Assembly (NCBI RefSeq): GCF_002796985.1
Contig: NZ_PEKX01000007.1
Coordinates: forward strand, 1,230,284 to 1,294,283
Length of the DNA stretch: 64,000 bases
Direction of reading: 5' to 3'
Source: Pseudomonas sp.
GTDB taxonomy: Bacteria; Pseudomonadota; Gammaproteobacteria; Pseudomonadales; Pseudomonadaceae
In this document: positions 6,946 through 13,903 of the stretch, one piece after another
Numbering within the stretch: position 1 is the stretch's first letter
Layout of the letters: each line of letters begins with the position of its first letter
Program-made: the position numbers and the translations under genes
The notes under the pieces: generated by a model
What the model was told of the DNA's origin: nothing
Seen by the model: the letters and a program-made list of their open reading frames with translations, nothing else
Databases searched by the model: none

Positions 6946-8601
6946 TTATTGCTTGGGCGTACCGATCGCCAATCCACCACCCAGTCCGCCGGTCACACCG
7001 CCCAGCACGCCACCCACGGCGCCCAGCGTATTGCCCAGCAGGCCTCCCTGGCCGCTGGTACCGCCAGTCGTACCGGCACCGGCCCCGACTGCCACGCCCG
7101 AACCCTGGCTGTTGCTGCCGATGCCTACACCCGCCCCGGCGACCAGGCCGCCACCACCGGTGAGGCTGCTGGTGACGCCGCCGACGGCGCCGGCCACACC
7201 GTTGACCAGGCCGCCTACCGGGTTGCTGCCTCCGGTCGCGCCACCGAGCGAGCCGGTGATGCCACCGACCGCGCCAGTCACGCCACTGACCAGGCCACCG
7301 ACTGGATTGCTACCCCCCGTGGCACCGCCCAGGGAGCCGGTGATGCCACCGACCGCGCCGGTCACACCGCTGACGACGCCGCCCACCGGGTTGCTGCCAC
7401 CTGCCGCGCCACCCAGCGCGCCAGTGACGCCGCCGAGCAGGCCGCCGCCCGGGTTGCTGCCATTGACCAAGCCGCCGGCCGCGCTGACTGCCTGACCCGC
7501 ATCACTGACGATTCCGCCGACCGGGGCCAGCGCCGGATTCTGGCTGGCGACCTGGTTGCCTGTCTGGGTCACAACGCCGCCGACGGTGGTCAACAGGTTG
7601 TTCACCGGCGTTCCCAGTCCGGTGGCGGCGCCGAGGCCGCGAGTGGTTCCTTCGACTTTGCCGACCAGGCCGGCGGTGGTGCCACTGAGCTGGGTGGTCA
7701 GCTGGCTCAGCGGGCCGGTAGTGACTGCGCCGCTGAGGGAGTCGCCAAGCATGGTGATCTTGCCGCCAACGCCATCCACCAGGCCTCCGACCTGGCCGGT
7801 CAGACCGTTGAGCTGGGTGTTGGCCAGTACCGGAGCATCGCCGATGGCCGCTACGGTATCGCCCAGACTGCTCACTGCGCCGCCGGTGTGGCTGACCAGG
7901 CCGGTAGCGCCAACGACCGTGGTGCCCAGGGCATTGGGGTTGTTGCCCAGTTGGCCGAGGCCGTTGGTGACGCCGGCGCCGACGCTGTCCACACCGGCGC
8001 CGACTTCCTGGATCAGGGTGCCGGCGTTCTGCGTGACGCCATTACCCAGCACCGGCAGATCGACCGACTTCACCACAGCGCCCACGGTGCTCACCGTATC
8101 GCCGACATTGGAGACCGCCTCGCCGGTATTGGTCAGGATGTTGCCGGTGGTGCTGGCCGGCGGAGTGGTGCCGCCGCCTCCGGTGCCATCGCCGCCGCCC
8201 GTGCCACCAGTACCACCGGTGCCGCCTGTCCCACCTGTACCGCCTGTGCCACCGGTACCGCCGGTTCCGTCAGTGCCGCCCGTGCCACCAGTACCGCCGG
8301 TTCCGTCGGTGCCACCTGTCCCGCCCGTGCCACCAGTACCGCCGGTTCCGTCGGTGCCACCTGTCCCGCCCGTGCCACCGGTACCGCCAGTTCCATCGGT
8401 GCCGCCTGTCCCGCCCGTGCCGCCGCTTCCATCGGTACCACCGCTGCCGCCACTGCCATCGCCGCCCGCGCCGGAACCATCGTCGGTGCTGCTGCTATCG
8501 GAAGCTCGGTGATGACTGCTGCCACCGTGGCTGCTGCAACCTTGCAGCGACAGGGCTACGACGAGAAGGGAAAGTGCGAAAACACGAATCGGGCCTGACA
8601 T
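6946..8601 (-). CDS. Collagen-like triplet-repeat surface lipoprotein, probable cargo of adjacent TpsB
   Basis: 551 residues from ATG 8601, preceded by GGAGG at eight bases. The signal peptide MSGPIRVFALSLLVVALSLQ ends in the lipobox LQGC, lipidated at Cys22; Ser at +2 predicts sorting to the outer membrane. Residues about 45-150 are Gly-Thr-Gly and Gly-Thr-Asp triplets, a collagen-like G-X-Y pattern with no proline. The rest is low-complexity Gly/Val/Ala-rich sequence with heptad-like V-x-x-x-G spacing, plus about three copies of a 28-residue unit (SNPVGGLVSGVTGAVGG and variants). No cysteine occurs after residue 22. No TPS domain or RTX motif is present. It resembles the collagen-like triple helix repeat proteins annotated in Pseudomonas, whose role is not established to my knowledge; surface structure or adhesion is an inference. 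Confidence 0.85.
   Translation of the reverse strand: MSGPIRVFALSLLVVALSLQGCSSHGGSSHHRASDSSSTDDGSGAGGDGSGGSGGTDGSGGTGGTGGTDGTGGTGGTGGTGGTDGTGGTGGTGGTGGTDGTGGTGGTGGTDGTGGTGGTGGTGGTGGTGGTGGTGGGDGTGGGGTTPPASTTGNILTNTGEAVSNVGDTVSTVGAVVKSVDLPVLGNGVTQNAGTLIQEVGAGVDSVGAGVTNGLGQLGNNPNALGTTVVGATGLVSHTGGAVSSLGDTVAAIGDAPVLANTQLNGLTGQVGGLVDGVGGKITMLGDSLSGAVTTGPLSQLTTQLSGTTAGLVGKVEGTTRGLGAATGLGTPVNNLLTTVGGVVTQTGNQVASQNPALAPVGGIVSDAGQAVSAAGGLVNGSNPGGGLLGGVTGALGGAAGGSNPVGGVVSGVTGAVGGITGSLGGATGGSNPVGGLVSGVTGAVGGITGSLGGATGGSNPVGGLVNGVAGAVGGVTSSLTGGGGLVAGAGVGIGSNSQGSGVAVGAGAGTTGGTSGQGGLLGNTLGAVGGVLGGVTGGLGGGLAIGTPKQ
7150..7470 (-). repeat. 84-bp degenerate coding repeats in the collagen-like gene
   Basis: The codons for SNPVGG recur at 7219, 7303 and 7387, exactly 84 bp apart, giving tandem 28-residue units rich in Gly, Val and Ser. 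A fourth, degenerate copy (SNPG) is near 7450. The copies differ at scattered third positions, so they are old rather than freshly expanded. Confidence 0.8.
8190..8470 (-). repeat. 9-bp/45-bp triplet repeats encoding the GTG/GTD collagen-like stretch
   Basis: About 280 bp consist of nine-base units that encode Gly-Thr-Gly or Gly-Thr-Asp. A higher-order unit of 45 bp (five triplets ending in Asp) repeats almost exactly between about 8285 and 8400. All units are multiples of three, so copy-number change would lengthen or shorten the stalk without breaking the frame. Confidence 0.8.
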
Positions 8602-8860
8602 AGGAAATTCCTCCATGACGAACGTCAACCAGCGGGGTTCCCGGTCGGTATTCCGGTGAGTCGCTGCGTTGCTCTGGAGTCAGTTCTAGAGGTTTGTTTT
8701 CAGGCGCGAAATTGGAACTTGTATATAGTCGTTTTGTGATTTGCAGGTATCTGATTTTTAAGGGAAAACTAAAGAATTATGATGGCTTTTCGGGGCTTTT
8801 TAATACCTTGGATATAGCGCTTTTCGCACGAGGCCTGCGTTTCGCTTTTCCAAGGCTTGC
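8602..8860. other. AT-rich upstream region of the collagen-like gene
   Basis: A 259-bp gap whose part from about 8690 to 8830 is markedly richer in A and T than anything around it. It must hold the promoter of the collagen-like lipoprotein gene (minus strand). No confident -35/-10 pair, terminator or small gene was identified. The composition suggests either a silenced-type promoter or a boundary of acquired DNA. Confidence 0.5.
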
Positions 8861-9652
8861 TCATTTGCCCTGGAATCGGCCTTCGCGGCGTTCGAGCATG
8901 GCGTTCAGCCCCTCCTGCGCATCGTCGGTGGACAGCAGTTCGCTGGCCATCGCCGGCAGCAGCTTCGCGGCTGCTTCCTCGCCTTCGTCGAGGCTGCGGC
9001 GCGCCGAGGCGAGGGTGGCGCGGATACCCAGCGGCGCCTGGGCGGCGACCCGCTGGGCCAGCCACAGTGCGCGGGGCATCAGCTCTTCCGGCGCAGTGAC
9101 TTCCTGCACCAGGCCAATGCGGTAGGCCTCGTGGGCGTCGAACGGATCGCCGGTGAGCAGCCAGCGCATCGCGTTGCCCCAACCGGCTACCTGGTGCATG
9201 CGCAGGGTGGCGCCGCCGAAGGGGAAGATGCCGCGTTGCACTTCGAGTTGGGCGAAGCGCGCGTTGCTGGCGCAGAGGTTGATGTCGGCGGCGAGCATCA
9301 GCTCGATGCCAAGGGTGAAGCAGTAGCCCTGCGCGGCCACCAGCAGTGGCTTGGTCAGACGCCGCCCGCCGAAGGTGCCCCAAGGGTCGGCAGAGCCTTC
9401 GGGCATGCTCCAGCCGGTGCGGAAGGTCTCGCCGATATTGGCTAGGTCGAGGCCCGCGGTGAAGTGCTCGCCGTGGGCGAATACCAGGGCGCAGCGCAGG
9501 TCGTCGTTGCGCTCGTATTCGCCGAAGGCCAGTACCAGCTGGGTGAGCATCTCCAGGTCGAAGGCATTGCGCTTGTCCACTCGGTTCAGGCCGAGCAGCA
9601 GGACGTGGTCTTGGCGTTCGACGGTGATGCGTGGTTCGCTGCTGGCGGTCAT
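8861..9652 (-). CDS. Crotonase/enoyl-CoA hydratase family protein
   Basis: 263 residues from ATG 9652, with GGAG upstream; the longer frame begins in untranslated leader. Crotonase landmarks are present: LNRVDKRNAFDLEM near the N-terminus, the oxyanion-hole segments HFTAGLDLANI and QGYCFTLGIELMLAADI, and F-A-Q-L-E-V-Q-R-G-I-F-P-F-G-G. The usual catalytic Glu positions are partly changed (RGIFPFGGATLR), so it may not be a standard hydratase. Members act on acyl-CoA thioesters in the cytoplasm. It corresponds to PA2841 and is transcribed divergently from the RNA helicase gene. The exact substrate cannot be told from sequence. Confidence 0.88.
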   Translation of the reverse strand: MTASSEPRITVERQDHVLLLGLNRVDKRNAFDLEMLTQLVLAFGEYERNDDLRCALVFAHGEHFTAGLDLANIGETFRTGWSMPEGSADPWGTFGGRRLTKPLLVAAQGYCFTLGIELMLAADINLCASNARFAQLEVQRGIFPFGGATLRMHQVAGWGNAMRWLLTGDPFDAHEAYRIGLVQEVTAPEELMPRALWLAQRVAAQAPLGIRATLASARRSLDEGEEAAAKLLPAMASELLSTDDAQEGLNAMLERREGRFQGK

Positions 9653-9989
9653 CGGCGGGCTCCGGTGAAGTGGCTTGCACGGTATAGCCGGCGGGGTCGT
9701 GGTTGTCCACGCAATGACCGTTCGCCGGGCTTGTTCCGAAAAGAAACACATTGGTCAGGATTTTCCGGTATGATACGCGCCGGCCAAACGCTGGCCTCGT
9801 TTCGGATCCCGCATTTTTCGCAGCTTTCACGCTCGGGCTGTGCGTCCGCAGTGCGGACTTCCTTGACGCATTCTTCCAATCTTCATTTCGCAAATCCCCG
9901 CTTCCAGCTGCCTGGGTGACTTTATTGTCGTACAGGGCATGCGCAGCTCGGCTATTGGGTCTTTGCGGATGTACTTAGAGGCAAAACCC
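9653..9989. promoter_or_regulatory. Divergent crotonase/deaD region with a probable long deaD leader
   Basis: A 337-bp gap. A TATGAT box at 9769-9774 with a poor -35 (around 9747) would start a helicase transcript near 9781, leaving a leader of about 200 bases before ATG 9990. No open frame with a ribosome-binding site was seen inside the leader. Long 5' leaders that control cold induction are known for csdA/deaD-type helicases, which makes this reading reasonable. No terminator or REP element is present. Confidence 0.4.
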
Positions 9990-11687
9990 ATGACCCAGGA
10001 AACCGCCGGCTTCGCCGTGCTCGGTCTTCACCCCAATGTTCTCGCTGCCATTGCCGCTGTCGGCTATGAAGAGCCGTCGCCGATCCAGGCCCAGTCGATC
10101 CCGGTGATCCTCGAAGGCCACGACATGATCGGCCAGGCCCAGACCGGTACCGGCAAGACCGCTGCCTTCGCGCTGCCGCTGCTGTCGAAGATCGAGCCCA
10201 GCCGCCGCGTTCCGCAGGTGCTGGTGCTGGTCCCGACCCGCGAGCTGGCCCTGCAGGTGGCCACCGCTTTCGAAACCTACTCCAAGCAGATGCCGGGCGT
10301 CGGCGTCATTGCCGTCTACGGCGGCGCGCCCATGGGCCCGCAACTCAAGGCCCTGCGCCAGGGCGCTCAGGTCGTGGTAGCCACGCCGGGCCGCCTGTGC
10401 GACCACCTGCGCCGCGACGAGAATCTGCTGTCCACCGTCAAGAGCCTGGTGCTCGACGAAGCGGACGAAATGCTCAAGCTCGGTTTCATGGATGACCTCG
10501 AAGTGATCTTCGAAGCCATGCCGTCCAGCCGCCAGAGCGTGCTGTTCTCCGCGACCCTGCCGGCCTCGATCCGCAGCATCGCCGAACGCCACCTGAAAGA
10601 ACCCAAGCACGTCCGCATCGCTGCCAAGACCCAGACCGTCGCCCGCATCGAGCAGGTGCACCTGATGGTCCATGCCGACCAGAAGCCGGCCTCGATCCTG
10701 CGTCTGCTGGAAGTCGAGCAGTTCGACGCGCTGATCGGCTTCGTCCGCACCAAGCAGGCCACCCTGGATATCGCCGAGCTGCTCGAGCGCCAGGGCTACC
10801 GTGCCGCCGCACTGAACGGCGACATGCCGCAGGCCCAGCGTGAGCGCGTGATCGAGTCGCTGAAAGACGGCTCGCTGGACATCGTCATCGCCACCGACGT
10901 CGCTGCCCGCGGTCTGGACGTAGCCCGCATTACCCACGTACTGAACGTGGACATGCCCTACGACCCCGAATCCTACGTGCACCGCATCGGCCGTACTGGC
11001 CGTGCCGGCCGCGAAGGTCGCGCCCTGCTGCTGGTGACTCCGCGCGAGCGCCGCATGCTGCAGGTGATCGAACGTGTGACCGGCCAGAAAGTCGGCGAAG
11101 TTCGCCTGCCGGACGCCGAAACCGTGCTCGAAGCGCGCCTGACCCGTCTCGCCAACAGCCTGCAACCTTTGCTGGCCAACGCCGTGGCCAGCCGTGGCGC
11201 CGTGCGTGACGAGCTGTGCCGTCGCCTGGGTACCGACATGGACACCCTGGCCGCCGTGCTGCTGGCCAAGCTGGCCGAAGGCAAGGCGCTGGACCTGGAA
11301 TCGGTTCGTCGCGAACAGCCGCTGACCCCGGCCGCCCCGCGTGAGCGCAGTGACCGTTACGAGCGCAGCGAGCGTGGTGATCGTCCCGAGCGCGGTGATC
11401 GCCCGGAGCGCAGTGGCGAGCGTCGTCCGATGGCTGCACCGTCGGAAGGCAAGGCTCGTTGCCGTACCGCCCTGGGCGCCCGTGACGGCGTACAGGCGAA
11501 GAACCTGCTGGGCGCCATCCTCAACGAGGGCGGCTTGTCCCGCGAGGCCATCGGCCGTATCCAGATTCGCGAAACCTTCAGCCTGATCGAGCTGCCGGAA
11601 GAGAACCTGGAACGCCTGCTGACCAAGCTCAAGGACACCCGCGTTGCCGGCAAGGCCCTGCGCCTGCGCCGCTACCGCGAAGACTGA
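9990..11687 (+). CDS. deaD: DEAD-box ATP-dependent RNA helicase (DeaD/CsdA type)
   Basis: 565 residues from ATG 9990 with GAGG eight bases upstream. Helicase motifs are complete: Q-motif (YEEPSPIQAQSIP), AQTGTGKT at 50-57, PTRELA, TPGRL, DEAD at 156-159, SAT, and HRIGRTGRAGREG. An arginine-rich, repeat-like linker (RSDRYERSERGDRPERGDRPER, shown in part) at about 450-480 leads to a DbpA-type RNA-binding domain that closes the chain (GRIQIRETFSLIELPEE). It unwinds RNA duplexes in ribosome assembly and mRNA decay, mainly at low temperature. It corresponds to PA2840. A strong terminator follows 25 bp after the stop. Confidence 0.93.
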   Translation: MTQETAGFAVLGLHPNVLAAIAAVGYEEPSPIQAQSIPVILEGHDMIGQAQTGTGKTAAFALPLLSKIEPSRRVPQVLVLVPTRELALQVATAFETYSKQMPGVGVIAVYGGAPMGPQLKALRQGAQVVVATPGRLCDHLRRDENLLSTVKSLVLDEADEMLKLGFMDDLEVIFEAMPSSRQSVLFSATLPASIRSIAERHLKEPKHVRIAAKTQTVARIEQVHLMVHADQKPASILRLLEVEQFDALIGFVRTKQATLDIAELLERQGYRAAALNGDMPQAQRERVIESLKDGSLDIVIATDVAARGLDVARITHVLNVDMPYDPESYVHRIGRTGRAGREGRALLLVTPRERRMLQVIERVTGQKVGEVRLPDAETVLEARLTRLANSLQPLLANAVASRGAVRDELCRRLGTDMDTLAAVLLAKLAEGKALDLESVRREQPLTPAAPRERSDRYERSERGDRPERGDRPERSGERRPMAAPSEGKARCRTALGARDGVQAKNLLGAILNEGGLSREAIGRIQIRETFSLIELPEENLERLLTKLKDTRVAGKALRLRRYRED

Positions 11688-11709
11688 TCCGTCAGTCTCT
11701 CGCGCATGA

Positions 11710-11738
11710 AAAAGCCCCGCCATTGGCGGGGCTTTTTC
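11710..11738 (+). terminator. Terminator of deaD
   Basis: GCCCCGCC (11714-11721) pairs with GGCGGGGC (11725-11732) around a three-base loop and is followed by TTTTT. An A-run before the stem makes it potentially bidirectional. Confidence 0.9.
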
Positions 11739-11792
11739 GTTTCCGGCGGAGCGATCGATATTCGTTGCCAGGCGGGGGTGCAGGTGCGCCCT

Positions 11793-11871
11793 TGCAGGAG
11801 CGAGCTTGCTCGCGAACCTCACAATGCAGGAGTTGCCGGGAACGAATTCGCGAGCAAGCTCGCTCCTACAG
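11793..11871. repeat. REPIN: paired REP palindromes
   Basis: Two inverted REP arms, GCAGGAGCGAGCTTGCTCGC on the left and GCGAGCAAGCTCGCTCCTAC on the right, flank about 30 bp of variable sequence. The same arms recur at 52178-52258 and in modified form near 17.4 and 46.7 kb. Such doublets are spread by a RAYT transposase encoded elsewhere in Pseudomonas chromosomes. This one lies between convergent genes. Confidence 0.9.
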
Positions 11872-11884
11872 AAGAGCCTTTGCT

Positions 11885-12655
11885 TCAGTCGAAGCGGTAG
11901 ATATCCATGCCCAGCGCGCCGAGCGTGAATCCGGCATGTTCCACCGTCATTGCCGAACCGCCGGCCCCGCGGGCGAAATACAGCGGCAGCAGGTGTTCGT
12001 CGCGCGGGTGGTTCCGCACCGCATAGGGCGCCTGCTGGCGGTAGTCGAACAGGGCGGCTTCGTCGTCGGCTTCCAGGTGCTCCACCATCCAGTCGCGGAA
12101 GGCCTTGGCCCAGGGCGTGATGACCTCGGGGCCGGCATGCCAGTCCAGCTCGCCCAGGTTGTGGGTGATACTGCCCGAGCCGATCAGCAGGATGCCTTCT
12201 TCGCGCAGCGCACGCAGGGCCTGGCCAATGCGGTGCTGCATGGGCGCGCCGAGGCGGCTGGGCAGGGAAAGCTGCACGACGGGGATGTCGGCATCCGGGT
12301 ACATCAGGCTCAACGGCACCCAGACGCCATGGTCCAGCGGGCGTTCCGAGTCGAGGGTGGCCGGCAGGCCGTCTTCCGCCAGCAGTTCGACGACGCGCCT
12401 GGCCAGTTCCGGCGAGCCGATGGCGGGGTACTGCACGGCGTAGAGCTCAGGCGGGAAACCGTAGAAGTCGTGCCAGATGTCCGGCGTGGGGGAAGCGGTG
12501 ACGCGCAGGTCCGGGGCTTCCCAGTGGGCGGAGACCACCAGAATGGCCTTGGGGCGCGGCAGCTCGTGGGCCAGGCGCTTCAGGGGAGCTTCGCTGGCGC
12601 CGGGGTCCAGGGCCAGCATGGGGGAGCCGTGGGAAATGAACAGGGCAGGGAGCAT
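11885..12655 (-). CDS. Class III extradiol dioxygenase family protein (DODA/YgiD type)
   Basis: 256 residues. It starts MLPALFISHGSPMLAL, the family's N-terminal signature, with His9 and then His44 (VVSAHWE) as likely metal ligands; His165 (GSGSITHNL) and His221 (HPRDEHLLPLYFA) complete the pattern. Members of this family open catechol-type rings (4,5-DOPA dioxygenase activity is shown for E. coli YgiD) and use one Zn or Fe ion. The physiological substrate in Pseudomonas is unknown. It is a single gene between a REPIN downstream and a 300-bp gap upstream; a TATACT box on the minus strand at 12710-12715 may be its -10. Confidence 0.88.
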   Translation of the reverse strand: MLPALFISHGSPMLALDPGASEAPLKRLAHELPRPKAILVVSAHWEAPDLRVTASPTPDIWHDFYGFPPELYAVQYPAIGSPELARRVVELLAEDGLPATLDSERPLDHGVWVPLSLMYPDADIPVVQLSLPSRLGAPMQHRIGQALRALREEGILLIGSGSITHNLGELDWHAGPEVITPWAKAFRDWMVEHLEADDEAALFDYRQQAPYAVRNHPRDEHLLPLYFARGAGGSAMTVEHAGFTLGALGMDIYRFD

Positions 12656-12773
12656 GGCGAACCTCGCTACTGGAATACCCCTATGTTTACGCGCGAAAAG
12701 ATCGAAATCCAGTATAGGTTTTTGAAGATGATGATCGAGCTTGTCGATGGTAAATAGCGGGCGAGGGGCTGAA

Positions 12774-12856
12774 TGTGGGGGCGAACGGGCTCGCGAATCG
12801 TCTCGACGCCGGTGCTGGCCGACGACCCTCGTTCGCGAGCAGGCTCACACTACAAA
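12774..12856. repeat. REP-like palindromic doublet of a second group
   Basis: The left arm (TGTGGGGGCGAACGGGCTCG) and the right arm (GTTCGCGAGCAGGCTCACAC) are imperfect inverted copies around a 30-bp centre. The terminal TGTG/CACA ends differ from the GTAGGAGC ends of the other REPINs here, so it looks like a different or decayed REP group. Confidence 0.65.
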
Positions 12857-12950
12857 GTGCAGGAAATTGCGAACTCGATTACAGAGTCAGGGCGCCAATC
12901 GCTATGGAGAACTTTGGTGGGATGTCAGTCGGATGATGCGTTAGAGTCTG

Positions 12951-12962
12951 CGGAAATTTCCG
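12951..12962. promoter_or_regulatory. Perfect 12-bp palindrome, possible operator
   Basis: CGGAAATTTCCG is a perfect dyad located 21 bp upstream of the preferred start of the CsrA-like small gene. Its place is right for a repressor site or for an RNA hairpin in the short leader. No regulator is assigned. Confidence 0.35.
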
Positions 12963-12983
12963 AAGCGAATGGCGAATTTAGCT

Positions 12984-13178
12984 ATGCAACAAGTCGAACA
13001 AGTCCTCGTGCTCGCTATTGGCGACTGCCTCCGGCTGGAGGACGGCACCGAAATCTGCGTGCAGCGAGTCCGTGGTGACCAGGTGCGGCTGAAGATCCTC
13101 GACGACGGAGAAAGTCAGCGCGAGCGGCGCGGCGCCTGGTGGCGCTGGCTGCTGCCCCGCGCGTTGCGCAGTGTTTGA
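12984..13178 (+). CDS. Small CsrA-like protein, uncharacterised
   Basis: 64 residues if translation starts at the ATG at 12984 (MQQVEQVLVLAIGD); an in-frame ATG at 12969 would add five residues and neither has a strong ribosome-binding site. Its centre aligns without gaps to CsrA/RsmA: IGDCLRLEDGTEICVQRVRG followed by DQVRLKI matches the CsrA stretch from the GE-TL motif to G-NQVRIG-V. An arginine falls where the RNA-contacting CsrA Arg44 would be, while the N-terminal LTRR motif is missing. The tail is basic and Trp-rich (RRGAWWRWLLPRALRSV). I therefore read it as a divergent CsrA-fold protein; RNA binding is not shown. It lies 11 bp before tpm and is probably co-transcribed with it. Confidence 0.7.
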   Translation: MQQVEQVLVLAIGDCLRLEDGTEICVQRVRGDQVRLKILDDGESQRERRGAWWRWLLPRALRSV

Positions 13179-13189
13179 GCAGGTGACCT

Positions 13190-13846
13190 ATGCAGCATGA
13201 ATTCTGGCAGTCGCGCTGGGCGCAAAATGAAATCGGCTTCCATCAGCAATCGGTGAACCCCGGTCTGCAGCGGCACTGGCCGAGTCTGGGTTTGCCCGAG
13301 GAGTCGCAGGTGTTGGTGCCACTGTGTGGCAAGAGCCTGGACATGCTTTGGCTGGCGCAATGGGGGTACCGCGTGCTGGGTGTCGAGCTGGCCGAGCGGG
13401 CCGCCGTGGACTTCTTCGCCGAACTGGGCGTCGAGCCGCAGATCACTCAGGAGGGAGCGCTGCGTCGCTACAGCTTTGAGCGCCTGGAGATTCTCCAGGG
13501 CGATTTCTTCGACGTTACGGCCGAGCAGGTGGCCGGCTGCAGCGCGCTGTACGACCGCGCGGCGCTGATTGCCTTGCCGCCGGATCTGCGTGCCGACTAC
13601 ACAGCGCATTTGCAGCGCATCTTGCCGCATCAGGCGCGTGGGCTGGTGATCAGCCTGGAATACCCCCAGGCCGAGATGGATGGCCCGCCGTTCGCCGTGC
13701 CGGCGGATGAAGTGCGCGGGTTCTTCGCCGACGGCTGGGAAGTGGAAGAAGTGGAGCGCCTGGATGTGTTGGCCGAGAACCCCAAGTTCCTCAAGCGCGG
13801 CGTCAGCCACCTTGACGAAGTGGTGTTCGCGCTCCGTCGTGGCTGA
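13190..13846 (+). CDS. tpm: Thiopurine S-methyltransferase
   Basis: 218 residues. It starts MQHEFWQSRWAQNEIGFHQ, the bacterial TPMT signature, with the SAM-binding segments VLVPLCGKSLDMLWLA and VLGVELAERAAVDFF, then GDFFDVT and YDRAALIALPPDLR. The enzyme transfers a methyl group from SAM to thiopurines; the Pseudomonas enzymes also methylate selenium and tellurium oxyanion derivatives and contribute to tellurite resistance. It corresponds to PA2832. It follows the CsrA-like small gene by 11 bp and ends at a strong bidirectional terminator shared with htpX. Confidence 0.93.
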   Translation: MQHEFWQSRWAQNEIGFHQQSVNPGLQRHWPSLGLPEESQVLVPLCGKSLDMLWLAQWGYRVLGVELAERAAVDFFAELGVEPQITQEGALRRYSFERLEILQGDFFDVTAEQVAGCSALYDRAALIALPPDLRADYTAHLQRILPHQARGLVISLEYPQAEMDGPPFAVPADEVRGFFADGWEVEEVERLDVLAENPKFLKRGVSHLDEVVFALRRG

Positions 13847-13858
13847 GCCGCCGGCATG

Positions 13859-13890
13859 AAAAAAGGGCGACCCGAGGGTCGCCCTTTTTT
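13859..13890 (+). terminator. Bidirectional terminator between tpm and htpX
   Basis: GGGCGACCC (13865-13873) pairs with GGGTCGCCC (13876-13884). An A6 run precedes and a T6 run follows, so it works for tpm on the plus strand and htpX on the minus strand. Confidence 0.93.
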
Positions 13891-13903
13891 ATTGCCTTGA
13901 GGC

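Larger units (their letters stand above)
12656..12983. other. Intergenic region with a divergent REPIN-like element and a perfect palindrome
   Basis: The gap upstream of the dioxygenase and the small CsrA-like gene. It holds a degenerate REPIN-like pair (12774-12856) and a perfect 12-bp palindrome (12951-12962). A possible minus-strand -10 (TATACT) for the dioxygenase lies at 12710-12715. I see no further gene. Confidence 0.5.

Noticed and set aside
6934..8598. Long open frame (554 codons) on the plus strand opposite the collagen-like gene
   Set aside because: It is the antisense shadow of a Gly/Thr/Ala-rich GC-rich gene; it has no ribosome-binding site and only low-complexity sequence.
9939..9989. 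Earlier start for the RNA helicase at 9939
   Set aside because: The extra 17 residues have no homology, and ATG 9990 has a proper ribosome-binding site.
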